The position numbers and the translations under genes were made by a program. The notes beneath the pieces are model-generated. The model had not been told where the DNA came from and ran no database searches. It was given only the letters and a program-made list of their open reading frames with translations. A stretch of DNA of 64,000 nucleotides from Manihot esculenta. Its lineage: Eukaryota; Streptophyta; Magnoliopsida; Malpighiales; Euphorbiaceae. The DNA is taken from positions 12,591,490 through 12,655,489 of the forward strand of contig NC_035173.2 of the NCBI RefSeq assembly GCF_001659605.2, given 5' to 3'. This document shows, piece after piece, positions 22,780-34,107 of this stretch. Every line of letters begins with the position of its first letter. The stretch's first letter is position 1.

Positions 22780-23397
22780 ACTATTATGCTTAACTGTGCG
22801 TCCATATAATCAATAACTTCCACTCCATATAAGTTATGTACTAAAACACAAAACTTTTTATAGATTTTCAAAACCATAGGGTTGTAAGAAATTTCTTATG
22901 AACCTTCATATAAATTTAGAATTTTAGGTTCAAGGGAAAAGAATATGTTCTTTCTAAAATACTTTAAACAATCAAAAGGATATGTATTCTTTAGTGAGTA
23001 AGAGAATTGAATTATAACTGAGTTTAAATAATAAGATATCACATTTTTTTAGAAATTTTTTCTGAAGCATGTAGAGATAGGATAAGTCTTCCCTCTAATT
23101 AAAACTTACAATCAGGATGCTTCCACTATAAAAATTTTGACGGATACACTTCTGAGTGGGAGAAATTTAGATACATATTAATATGGTCATTAATTTTATA
23201 AATGTATTTTGAAGTAAGTCTAGTCATAGAACCTGGTCTAAGTGAGAGTAACGTGTCTATTGATAAGTTTATAGATCAATCTCAACTATAAAAAATGAGT
23301 CATCTAAGGATTATTGATTATCATTTTGAGATTGAAGAGGAAATAGCTATAGTTAGTCTTGATGAAGATGAATCGAGAAATATATTTTTTAAGCTCT
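22780..23397. other. AT-rich sequence upstream of copia remnant
   Basis: No frame or structured feature is visible. It may be the decayed 5' part of the copia element that follows, since the RT-like reading begins at its right end. Confidence 0.4.
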
Positions 23398-24700
23398 TAG
23401 ATCTTCAACTAAGGAAAAATGGATCAAAGCAATAGAAGAGGAAATAGAGTGAGGAAATAAAGTATACATATAGAGTTACCATTAAGACATAAAGCAATTG
23501 GAAATAAGCGGAATCTCAAAATTAAGCGTAAGGCTGACAACATTATCATGAGATATAAAGTTCATTTAGTACCTAAGGGGTACACACAATAGGAAGGAAT
23601 GAATTGTGAAGTTTCTTTCACTTGTTGTGAGATTTATCTCGACAAGATTATTTTTTATTTTTAAATTGTATTAATTGCTAATTTGGATTTTAAATTATAT
23701 CAAATAGATGTGAAATCTATTTTTTTTTTCAAATGAAGAATTAGAATTTACATCGAATAACCCATAGGTTTCGGTGTAAATGGCAAAAAACACAAAGCGT
23801 GTAGACCTTTGAAATCAATCTATAGCTTTAAACAGTTTTCTAGACTATGGTATATTAGATCTCATAATATAGTTGTGCCTTATGCTTTTATTGTAATGAA
23901 TGAAGATCATTGTAAATATATCAAAAAAAATCCAAAAATAAATTTATAATTTTATCATTGCATGTAGAAGATATACTAATATCTAGAAATGATAATGAGT
24001 ATATCGCAACCATTAAGGAGTAGTTATCATTTTTCTTTTGAGATGAAAGAGATGGGGAAGCTACATATATTCTTGAATTAAGATTCTAAGGGATCAATCG
24101 AGAAGTTTATTGTCTCTTTTCTGATAAAAATATACTATGGAAGTCTTAGAGCGATTTAAGATGCAAGTCTTCAAATCTATAAATATTCCTATTTTTCAAA
24201 GAGAAAGCTTTAAGTTGTAGATTATGTCCTAAAACTCCATAAGAAAGAGCTCAAATGAATATTGTTTCATATACTACTGTGGTTGAGAGTCTAATGTATG
24301 TTATAGTATACAAGACCTGATATTTTATATGCTATGAGTATAGTAAGTTGATATCAATCTGACTCTAGGTAAGTACACGAGATATAAGGAAATGGATGTT
24401 GAGATATCTTAAACTCACATTAGATTATTTATTATATTATCTAAATAGCCTGCAAGTGAGAGGCTATACAGATGCTGATTGGAGAAGAATTTAGTTGAAT
24501 CTAAATCTACCTCAGCATATATCTTATTAAGAAGTAAGAAGAAGAACTAATAGTTAATAGCACTATTTACTATATTAGGAATATAGATCCATATAACTTA
24601 AAATAATTTTCTACACATGGAATGACTTTTGATCCTCTAATGAACCTTAGTATGAAAAATATTTTGTATAGGCATCTAAAGTCATTGAGTTAGCATAGAG
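23398..24700 (+). pseudogene. Decayed Ty1/copia RT-RNase H region
   Basis: Conceptual translation in shifting frames shows the order of a copia reverse transcriptase. Near 23425 is a KEKWIKAIEEEIE-like start, near 23500-23590 NKxxxKIKRKAD and VPKGYTQ, near 23670-23720 LDFKLYQIDVKS. Near 24035 is an EMKEMGK-like block and near 24410-24480 a MLRYLKLTLDYLLYY...GYTDADW block typical of copia RNase H. The end near 24630 recalls the C-terminal DPLTK motif. Many stops and frameshifts are present, so it is not functional. No LTR pair was found. Confidence 0.8.
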
Positions 24701-26538
24701 GTTAAGAAAATAAGTTAATGTAATTAAAATATTATTACAATAGTGCAATTCATACATATATTTTATAACTGGGGATCTGATTATGAGAAGTATGTTGGAC
24801 AAATAAAAAATATTTCCTTACAAGATATTGCTTTTATTATCTAGTGAGATAATAAAGTATAAGACAATTATAAATTTTCTTTTATCTGTGGATAAAAATG
24901 AGCATTCAAAAATATATAATATAGAATTTTCATTTCAAAAGTGTTGAGAATAATAGTAAGAGATTGTATTGAATATATTGATTTTATGTAAATGAATCAT
25001 ATTATTCATCTTAATAGCCAGATAAAGTTTTAATTAGAAATGATTAGTTTAAAGAACTCAAATTTAAATATTAGATATTCTTAAATTATTATTTGTATGA
25101 TATCTTAAATAAAGAAATATGTTCCATTATGAATATAAAAGATCTCGTTCCATGTAATTCATGCCACATATACTCGTGACCAAATATGAGAGTACAAGCG
25201 ATGATCTTTGTTTGTTAATGTATGAGACCTTAAAGATTATAAGATTATGATCTATTACTTGAGAGTTAATTTAATATTTGTTATCTTAGAATATTATCAG
25301 ATGATTATGAATGGTTCAATCAAACGATATATTCATAGAAAAGTACATTGAATTAATTTAAGATTTAGAGTATCAAGATATGAGGAAATTATATGGAAAT
25401 ATCACATTATTTTTTGGTTTATTGACTAATCAGTTTTATTTATGTGGATGAAACATAATTACGAACGCAAATGAAAAGTAATTGAGATCTTATAAATACT
25501 TTAATGTGATAAATGATTTAGACTATTGCATATAGTAACTACTATGAATTTCACCATTTGTGGTTATGCTGTTCTAACAGATATATAACATTTAGACTCT
25601 TGAAATATGCACTAGTCACAGTTCATTTATTAAGTATAAAATCATAATGTACCGAATAATATGTCTTATCATATGTGAATGGAAGATGAAAGAAATAGAA
25701 ATAGTTCACTCATGATTGAGCCCAATAAATAAAAGTCTAATAAAATAAGGTTCAATACTTTTATTAAAAACTCATTTGAAGTTCTATTTAAAAAATAAAA
25801 TAAAAAAATAATATTGGAAAAAAAAAAATATAATGGCTCGAGGTCATGCAAATGCCAAGATAATGTTGGTGGATGGTTTAGTGCCCACCAACATATAAAC
25901 TCTTTTAATTATTTTTTTTTATTCTTACTCTCCCCTTTTATTGTGAGAGTTTTTCGATGTTGTGAGATTAAGACATAATAATTGAAATAAGTTTTAAATT
26001 TTTTTTTTGAATGAGACTTCACTAAGAGGAAAAATAGATTTTCTCTTTGTACAAGTTTTTCTAATACTTGTTTCTCAAGTATAATTTGTATGCTCATGTG
26101 GAAAAAATGGCTAGCAAATCAACAGTGCAATGGGCAATACGTGGAACTATTGTTTAACTTCTATACTCAAATTTGATGAGAAATACTATGATTTCAAGTA
26201 ACTCTTAGATTATGAAATTATATGCATAATTCATTTAATCACATGATTATATATGAATTACGTGACACAAGACCAACTTTTAATATTTTTATTAATTTTT
26301 TAGATTTTAAAAAATTCTTATTTTTTTTCAATAGATTTAATTAGTTAAAAATATTTTGATCATTTTATGTTTTCAAGATTGATCATCAGTGATAGTAAAA
26401 GAAAGCTTATTAATTTTTATTAGAAGACAACCTTTCGATTTAAAAAATTGAATTCAAACCGATATTTTTCAAATTTAGGTTAAATCAATCCAATCGACTA
26501 ATCCGGCCTGATTTTAACCACTATAATGAAATGATTAT
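24701..26538. other. AT-rich DNA, probably decayed copia 3' end and LTR
   Basis: No gene is supported. The stretch after the copia remnant has short retroelement-like blocks (near 25130-25200), but no definite LTR borders. From about 25650 on it is simple AT-rich DNA with A and T runs. Confidence 0.4.
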
Positions 26539-26762
26539 GACATGGAGCAATTAGCTTTGGCTTTACAGTAGACTTGCACCAGATCTAACTTTTACTGCCG
26601 ACATCCGATAGAAACTCACGATAGCTTTTTGGAAAGAAAATTTCAAGACGCATGACTTTTAAAAGTGTGACGAAGGTTTTGTTATAAAGTTCAAGGCGAA
26701 AATTCCACCGTTTAGGAGGTCAATTTTACATTTTAATTATTTTTGGATATTTTTATAATTTT
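26539..26762 (+). repeat. Left arm of 224/232-bp inverted repeat
   Basis: This is an imperfect reverse complement (roughly 80-85% by eye) of 29297-29528. The arm starts with the last codons of a gypsy integrase (a DMEQLAL-like reading) and continues into what is probably the following untranslated or LTR sequence. The homology stops at ATAATTTT, where this copy passes directly into the antisense-ORF remnant. Confidence 0.8.
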
Positions 26763-27890
26763 GCATAGAGGCCATGTGACTCCAGCTCCAGCCTCTTCCT
26801 GTGAAGGGTCCGCTTGAACAAAGATTGCTACAGGATCGCCCCTGAAAGAAGACTCAGGTTGAGCGGGGGCTATCTCCTCGGTGGCAAGTGGAGGAGGGGA
26901 AGGAGGAAGCATGATAATCTTCTCTGCTCGATGAGCTCATTTTGGAGGTGGACCAGTGGCTCCAGCAACAACTTTGCTCTTATAGATAGCTCGTGCTGCC
27001 TCAACGAACTTGTTCCTTGTTCCGGCCATATCTGCACAGAACAAAAGGTGAGTAAGTAAGATAGTTTAAAAAGCAAAGTTAGAAAGAAAAATACTTTGCT
27101 CGTTGACATAGGAGGTGCTTTTCCGAATGTTTAGAAGATTGGGCAATTGAAGAACTTGAGACTAGTCCACCTAGAAATGGCTCTGCCATGACAAAATGGT
27201 GTTCCTCACTACCATGGTGATATCAATTCTCTAGAGGAGGTCTATAGACTCTTCCTTATCCCGTAGTGGTTGGACCCCATTCTTTCGAAGCTCCACATAT
27301 ACGTTCCAGTTAATTTGGAGCCGCCCAAAACTAATGGATATCTTGTGATGCATAATGAAAAATTTATTCTTCTAACGCTTAAGAAAAGAGGGTATTCTAG
27401 CAAAAAGAGTTTAGCACTTTGTCCTGCTGAAGGATCAGAATTCCTCGTTCTTCCAGTATCTAGTTGGTACAGCTGAGAGAATAGCTCCGCACTCACCTCA
27501 ATATCGTTATTGAAGTAGAGCAAGCGAAAATCCACTATAATCCTCTAACTGTTGGGGTGCAGTTGGGCAATCGCAAGCTTGTGGAAACAGAGGACTTCAG
27601 CAAAGAACGGATCATAGAAAATTGAAGACCCGCCTTTAATTGCTCTTTGTAAACAATGATTGTGTCTTCCGCAGGAACTCAATGGTCCATATGAATGTGC
27701 GGGTTGGGGGCATAAACCCAGAAGATCTCTCGAGAGATTTGGTAGTGATCATAAAAGTAGTCCATATCCTTCTCGGTTAGCACGGAAGGGATGTCATTCA
27801 CCAGGACGCTTTCGCTATCATGGACCGCCCTCAACGGGACGATGGGAGCAGGAGTGCAAATGGGGCCGCTGAAGGAGGAGCTTGAACTAA
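26763..27890 (-). pseudogene. N-terminal half of plant gypsy-type putative transposase ORF
   Basis: Read from 27890 downwards, the conceptual protein has SVLTEKDMDYFYDHYQI, EDTIIVYKEQLKAGLQF, AIAQLHPNS and DFRLLYFNNDIEVSAELF. I recognise these as the 'transposase (putative), gypsy type' domain family that plant Tat-like retrotransposons carry as an extra ORF, often antisense to pol. Stops interrupt it (for example after HIHMDH). After a plausible acceptor TGTGCAG (27032-27038 on the plus strand) a further frame MAGTRNKFVEAARAIYKSK runs to 26763, where it breaks off at the inverted repeat. The C-terminal half appears to lie on the other strand at 30262-31029. Confidence 0.7.
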
Positions 27891-29296
27891 AGGAAGAAGA
27901 AGAAGAAGAATTCCTATTTATTTTTATGAAAGAAAGTATGATTAGAAATTACTTTAAGTAAAGAAAAATGGATATAAAAAGCTGAGTGGTTGAGTCTTTT
28001 CTGAAATATAGAGATCAGTTGTTTTTATGTTATAATATTTCTTCAGCTTTTTTGGATTATCATTTCAGCCTTGAGATTGGACATATTAGAAAAGCTTGCT
28101 ACTTTAAATGAGATTAAGTCTGATTCGGTTAAGTTTTTTTTTTTTATGAATTTATTTAATAAAATGAGATTGATTTCAAAGAAGAGACAAGTATACTGAC
28201 AGCTCTTAAAATAGTTTAGAAAAATAAATTAATTTCTACATAAGAAAGTTATCTGAATATATTTCAAATTATTAAATTACGTCTTTAAGATAATTTTAAT
28301 TATTTTTATTATAAAAACATAAATAATTTAGCAAAATTAAACATTTGTTGCTTTGAAAAGCAAAACCAAATTGACTCGTACGCTTTAACAATGCAAGCTT
28401 AATGGTTCAATTAATTTCTAAAATTTTGAATACTCAACTACAATACAATTTTTTTTAAGAAAATAAAACTAATGTAATTTAAAAAAAAAAAGTCACTTGA
28501 ACTTAAAATATAATGAAATTGTTAACTAAAGACTGAAATGAACAGTAGCTAAAAAGATAGAAAACTGAAACAGCAATTAACAAAAAGCATAATTAAAATT
28601 ATTGCAAACTTAAGAAGATTTTTAAGTTGGGGAAAGCTCAAGTTTACCAATTTTTTTGTCAATTAACTCACAATTTTTTTTAAAAAAAGTTCAAATAAAT
28701 TAAAGTTAAAATAAATAAAGCAATAATTCTATAATAAAATATTAACATATTGTTAATAAAAATTATACTTATCAGTATAAAAAGTTGGAAAAAAATATTA
28801 ATTAGAAAAATTTAAAGGTAAATTTGAGAGTTGATCTATTTTAAAGCATGCTGAAAAATGAAAAAGATAGTCCAAGCCAGCTTGCTTATGGTCAAATAAA
28901 AGGACAAAAGGTCATTGTGGGCTGGAAAAGTGAAAGGCAAAAGCAATGGTGGGTATTGATGTGGTCTGGCTTAGATGAAGCAAACCCATAAAAGCAACAT
29001 CTCGAGGGACGTTTTACAATGCAGTGTGCAGGAAAGGTGGTCCAATTCCACCAACAAAATGCAATTTTTTAAGCCACGCTTAAAAGCCACCGTTTATATA
29101 TTGTTATAGCCACATTAATATCATAAAAGACTTATCAGACATCATTAAAAATTTTAAACAATAACGTTTGACTAAGATGATATAATAGAAATGAGAGACT
29201 AAAAATCGAAAAATCTTATTGAAATTCTTAAAAGGTTGAAAAGTCCGTCTCAAATAGTCAATGAAATAATATTTATAATAAAAAACTCTAATATAT
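27891..29296. other. AT-rich spacer between transposon fragments
   Basis: No ORF or RNA gene can be supported. It contains a short GAA run near 27893 and many A/T runs; a more balanced stretch at 28860-29060 shows nothing recognisable. Confidence 0.45.
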
Positions 29297-29528
29297 AAAA
29301 TTATAAAAATATCCAAAAAATAATTAAAATGCAAAATTAACCTCTTAAACGGTAGAATTTTCACCTCGAACTTTGTAACAGACCTTCAGCCATCATCACA
29401 CTTTTGAAAGTCATGCGTTTTGAAATTTCCTTTTCGAAAAGCTATCATGGGTCTCCATCGGACGTTGACAGCAAAAGTTAGGACCGGTCTAAGTCTACCG
29501 TAAAGTCCAAGACTAATTGCTCTATGTC
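29297..29528 (-). repeat. Right arm of 224/232-bp inverted repeat
   Basis: Reverse-complement partner of 26539-26762. On the minus strand it directly follows the integrase remnant at 29529 and above, so this copy shows the original context: integrase C-terminus followed by the untranslated region or LTR. Confidence 0.8.
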
Positions 29529-30255
29529 ATTCCCTTCCACTTGTAAAGAACTCGACCTCGAGTTGTCATCAGCAGGGTAGTACTGAAATAGATCCGTCAC
29601 GTTAAACGTCTTAAAAATTTTTATCTCATTTGGGAGGTCAAGAACATAAGCATTGTCATTAATCTTTTGAATGATCCGGAATGGATCAATCTTCTTGAGG
29701 TCAAGCTTTTTATGTCCTCCACCATGTTCCTTGCGTAAATACACCATCACTTGGTCACCTACATTGAAGGACTTGAAACGCCAATGTTTATCAGTTGTAG
29801 CTTTATACTTATCATTGGCTTTTGTAAGGCATTGTTGTATCTGTTTGAAAACATCCACATACTACTTTGCCAAGTTACTTGCGACAATACTGTTGTGAGA
29901 ATCTGTAGGAAGGGCAATAAGATCAACTGTATATGCTGGGATTTTTCTATACATAACTGCAAAGGGTGACATCTTTGTGGAGCTGTGAACAACACTGTTG
30001 TAAGCAAATTCTGCTTGGGCAAGAGCACAATCCCAAGCAGTTTTCTTATTACTGTAGATGCAGCGTAGAAGATTGTCAAGAGTGCAGTTCAACACTTCCA
30101 TTTGTCCATTAGTCGTGGAATAGGAAATCGATATTGAACTGTAATTTTGTTGATGGCCCTGCTATCCACGCACATTCTCCAAGTTCCATCTTTCTTTGGA
30201 ACTAATAAGGCAGGTACTTCACATGGTTTAATGCTCTCCTGAATATGCCCCTTCT
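29478..30255 (-). pseudogene. Ty3/gypsy fragment with RT start fused to integrase end
   Basis: From 30255 downwards the translation reads an early RT block ([19 protein letters not shown], then [10 protein letters not shown] and RFPIPR). At about 30118-30130 it passes straight into late integrase ([28 protein letters not shown]) and an integrase C-terminal block (VGDQVMVYLRKEHGGGHKKL, KINDNAYVLDLP, FNVTDL). The rest of RT, RNase H and most of integrase are deleted at this fusion. The pol type differs from that of the chromoviruses here. It has stops and a frame change and is dead. Confidence 0.8.
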
Positions 30256-30261
30256 TCAATA

Positions 30262-31029
30262 ATTCTTAAACCTAGCACCTGGCACTAGCTCTGACCCGGA
30301 CAACCTCTTTCTCGAGGAGCCCCGTATTTCAGTCCTCACCGCAAACAATGCTTTGAGGCCTGGGGACCGCCATCACTTGAATGAGATCGATACAGAAAAC
30401 CTCTACGACAACATCATCCATTCTGCGATAGAGACTGCCCTCTATGCTTATATGGCCAAGGAGCGTAATAAGGCTCTGAGGCGAGATTTTGGGGCACAGG
30501 AGATGAACAAAAGTCTCCTACAAGAGGAGTACTCAAGGCTGAAGGCTCGGGTTGAAAAGGTGGAGAGCACTATGAAGGAGACATTGGACTTTATGGACAA
30601 GCTCCAAATAGACCTGGACGAGACCAATACTTCAAAACTTTCCCTTAAAAATGGGCTAAAAATGCTGAGGACCAAGTGGCTATCCTACAGCAATAAGTCT
30701 ACAAACTGCAATCTCAAGCTAAGGAGAACCGGGCTGCTTCCACTAAAATTACTGAAGTAGAGACCGAACTTCAGGAGACAGTGGTCCCGGGAGGGGAGAT
30801 GTTCATCGAAGGACAAGACTCAGTCAAGAAGGAGCTGGTTAAGCGCTTTTCAGCTGATGACTTTGCCTGGATTGATGAAATCTTCCCCGAGGAGAAGGAG
30901 GAGGATGAGGGAAAGCATATTAAATATAATCCCATCGACTGAGTCTCTCTAGAGAATGTAATAGATATAGACAATGAAAATGTAACAGAGACTTGAGAGG
31001 AGGAGACTGAAGATGTTCCTCCTTTGTAA
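30262..31029 (+). pseudogene. C-terminal coiled-coil half of gypsy-type putative transposase ORF
   Basis: The frame starts without an ATG (LAPGTSSDPDNLFLEEPRI, then LRPGDRHHLN). It continues through a charged, heptad-like region (about 30420-30680, EEYSRLKARVEKVESTMKE), then after a frameshift near 30675 into an acidic end with DDFAWIDEIFPEEKEEDEG. This is the usual C-terminus of the family whose N-terminal half lies inverted at 26763-27890. It points opposite to the Tat pol to its right, as expected for the antisense ORF of Tat elements. Frameshift and stop make it non-functional. Confidence 0.68.
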
Positions 31030-31179
31030 CTTTCTTTTATCATAATGAAAAGTTCATTTCTATTGTCTATTTGTTTATATTCTTTATGTTCAATGTTGAA
31101 CCAAGTAGCAAAATAACCAAAACACTCATCTGATTTAGATTAATTGTTAATCTGACATATAGGATTTGAACATCTCGTA

Positions 31180-32310
31180 AAAAATTGTTTAATCGGGACA
31201 ACACCCAGTCAATAGCTTGGTAGTTACCTGTCTCATGGCCTTTGCTTAAATAACTTGGAAAAATAATAAATTGGACTTACCTCCTCGTTATGATAATGAT
31301 TTAAAGATTTTATTAAATGGAATTACCACTCAGTTGTGGGCCTGGAGGATACCCGCCTCGTGGCCTCGACATAAAAATGCCTTAGAAATTTTTATTAAAT
31401 AAGAATAACACCCAGTTGTGAGCCTGGTGGATACTTGCCTCATGGTTTTGGTATAAAAAAAGCCTTTAGAAAAATTTTTTATTAAATGGGACTAAACCCA
31501 GTCATGGGTCTGGCAGATATCTGCCTTATGGTCTCAGCATAAAAATGTCTTAGAAATTTGTATTAAATGGGATTAAAACCTGGTCACGAGCCTAGTGGAT
31601 ACTTGCCTCATGGCTTTGGCATAAAAAAAAATCCTTAGAAAATTTTTTTATTAAATGGGACTAAAACTTAGTCGTGGGTCTGGCAGATATCCACCTTGTG
31701 ACCTCAGCATAAAAATGCCTTAGAAATTTTTATTAAATAGAACTAACACCTGGTCATGAGCTTAGCGGATACTCACATCATGGCTTTGGCATGAAAATGC
31801 CTTTAAAAAAAATTATTAAATGGGATTAACATCTAGTAGTGGGCCTGGCAGATACCCGCCTTGTGGCCTTGGAATAGAAAATGCTTTGAAACTTTTTATT
31901 GAATGGGACTAACACCCGGTGATGGGCCTAGCGGATACCTGCCTCGTGGCCTTGGTATGAAAATGCCTTTGAAAAATTTTTTATTAAATGGGACTAACAC
32001 TCGGTCGTGGACTTGGTAAATACCCACCTTGTGGCCTCGGCATAAAAATGGCTTAGAAATTTTTATTAAATAGGACTAACACCCGGTTATGGGTCAAGCA
32101 GATACCCACCGTGTGGCCTTAGCATAAAAATGCCTTAAAAAAGTTTTTTATTAAATGGGACTAATACCCGATCATAAGCCTAACGGATGCCCACCTTGGG
32201 GCCTTGGAATAAAAAATGCCTTGAAACTTTTTATTGAATGAGACTAACATCTGATCATGGACCTGGCAGATACCTACTTTATGGCCTTTTTGCAAAAATG
32301 CTTTAATTAA
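31180..32310. repeat. Tandem array of about 13 units of ~83 bp
   Basis: Units with the pattern ATTAAATGGGACTAACACC, a GGGCCTGGCAGATACC block and GTGGCCTCGGCATAAAAATG recur at about 31311, 31401, 31482, 31562, 31650, 31731, 31815, 31898, 31983, 32064, 32150 and 32232, with a less clear unit before. Spacing is 80-90 bp. The array lies between the end of the minus-strand Tat integrase (about 32427) and the antisense ORF, the place where Tat elements are known to carry variable 3' untranslated tandem repeats. Confidence 0.9.
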
Positions 32311-32426
32311 CGACCTTTAACTTTTGAAGAAGGCAACCCACCGCTTCTCATAACTGAATAATACAACATATGAAAAAACATCTCGTTAAATGTTATTGAT
32401 AAAATTTACTTAAATTACAAACATTT

Positions 32427-32608
32427 CAAGAATGGAGAATGACCCAGCCATCTAATTTGGCTAATTTATAAGACCCTGGATTTATAAACTTCGAGACCTT
32501 AAATAGTTCCTTCCAATTTTCGTGCAACTTACTAGATCTGGCACTATCGCCTGTTACATCAGTTCTTTTAAAGACTAAATCCCATACATTAAAGGTACGT
32601 GATTTGAC
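32427..32608 (-). pseudogene. Tat integrase C-terminus, distal piece
   Basis: The minus-strand reading shows RTFNVWDLVFKRTDV, LHENWKELFKVSKFINPGSY and KLAKLDGWVILHS, the C-terminal DNA-binding part of Tat-type integrase. It continues the frame that stops at 33964 on the other side of the hAT-like insertion. The last eight bases (32601-32608) are the target duplication. Confidence 0.78.
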
Positions 32609-33955
32609 TAGGGATGTAAACGGGTAGGGTACCCGCAAAATTGAGAGTACCCAAACCCGAATCTGATTATATATACAATTTTTGAACCCGTCCCAAACCC
32701 GTTTAATATTTTAATTTTATTATCCGAACCCATCCCAAACCCGTTTAACAATACTCGCACAATACCCGAACCTGATTTTTTAAATTCAATTCAACGATAA
32801 AAACTAGCAAATAAACTACTTAACATTTGCACAACCCACCAAACCCAGCAGTAAAAGGAGAAATGTTCGATGACAAGAACCAGCAACCCAGCAAATAATG
32901 ATTTATAACCAGATAATCAAATTAATTGTTCATAAATTCTAAAAATCAACAGTATTACATTAATCAAATAGCAAATAATTAAATTTTTTAAAAGTATCTA
33001 AATAATCAATTCAATGACAAAAATTACCAAATAAACTACCTAACAGTAGAAGGAGAAATGTTCAATGACGAGAAACAGCAAACCCAGCAACCCAGCAAAC
33101 CCAGCAAACCCAGTTTCAGTCAAAAAATTTGATTGCAAACCCAGCAAACCCAGCAAACCCAGCAGTAGAAAGTTCCAGTCAAAAAATTTGATTGCAAACC
33201 TGAAGAAAGTTCCAGTCAAAGGAGATGTCGCCGACAACGATTGGGGAGAGGCAAGGGTCCAGCATCAGTGAAGTGGGGGAGAGAAGCATCAATTGAAAAG
33301 AGTAGATGTCACTGACTGGAAGAGAGAAGGAGATATCACCGATGCCGACCGGGGAGAGGGAAGAGTTGTCTCCGACTGGGAAGTGGGAGATGCCACCGCT
33401 GGAGAGAGAGAAGGAGATATCGCTGACTGGGGAGAGAGAAGATTTATCGTCGTCGTCGACTGGGGAGAGAAAGGAGACGTCGCCGATGCCGACTGCCGGC
33501 ACTCGTCAGTGAAGTGGGGGAGAGAGGCCTTGACTGGGAAGTGGGAGATGTCGCCGACTGGAGAGAGAGAAGGAGATATCGCACTGTGGAGAGAGAAGAT
33601 TTATCGGGGAGAGAAAGGAGACGTCGCCGGTGCCGACTGGGCTGCCGGCAGTCGTCAGTGAAGTGGGGGAGAGGCGTCGACGAAGAGAGGAAAGGGAAGC
33701 GAGGGAGAGAGGCACCGACGAAGAGAGGAAAGAGTAAAATGAAAAAGAAAATTAGGGTTAGTTTTGTTAATATAGGTAATCGGATTCGGGTAACGGGTAT
33801 CCGATCACCTAACCCCGAACCCTACCCGAATCTGAAACGGGTAAAATTTTTCAAATCCGAATCCGCCCAAATCCGTTTTATAAAAACCCAAATCCGTCCT
33901 AATAGGGTTTGGGCGGATCGGGTACCCGTAAAAACCCGCCCGCCTGACATCCCTA
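32609..33955. mobile_element. Non-autonomous hAT-like DNA transposon
   Basis: A 1347-bp element with terminal inverted repeats starting TAGGGATGT and subterminal CGGGTACCC blocks at both ends. It is flanked by the perfect 8-bp duplication GATTTGAC (32601-32608 and 33956-33963); 8-bp duplications are characteristic of hAT. It contains no transposase. Inside are an AACCCAGCA short-repeat block (33075-33170) and a GC-richer block (33260-33720) of three imperfect direct repeats that each begin near GTCAGTGAAGTGGGGGAGAG (33262, 33500, 33652). It splits the Tat integrase reading frame. Confidence 0.88.
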
Positions 33956-33963
33956 GATTTGAC

Positions 33964-34102
33964 TCTACTATTGAATATCTTGAAAATCTTATTTCTATAG
34001 ACTGTCATTCTGATTGTAGCCTCTTCTCGCAAAAATTCTGTTTGATCTAGGTTGAATTGCATCTCTTCAGGGTTTCCAGAAATCTCAAGGTGCTGTATCC
34101 TA
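33964..34102 (-). pseudogene. Tat integrase C-terminus, proximal piece
   Basis: The minus-strand reading FRIQHLEISGNPEEMQFNLD, then LREEATIRMTVYRNKI and FNSRVKS, is typical of the region before the integrase C-terminal domain of Tat elements. Upstream it is cut by the copia solo LTR (TSD AAACT at 34103-34107), downstream by the hAT-like element. Confidence 0.78.
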
Positions 34103-34107
34103 AAACT

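Noticed and set aside
26539..29528. Long terminal inverted repeats of a Mutator-like transposon
   Set aside because: The arms contain the end of a gypsy integrase reading, and no 9-bp target duplication is seen outside them. Two retroelement fragments in opposite orientation explain them better.
29478..30255. Possible endogenous pararetrovirus, because of RT without LTRs
   Set aside because: The reading passes into a retrotransposon integrase. Plant pararetroviruses lack integrase, so it is a Ty3/gypsy fragment.
33040..33715. Open frames of 65-178 codons inside the hAT-like element
   Set aside because: They follow simple repeats (AACCCAGCA and GGAGAGAGAAGGAGA types) on both strands. No transposase or other domain can be recognised, so no CDS is called.
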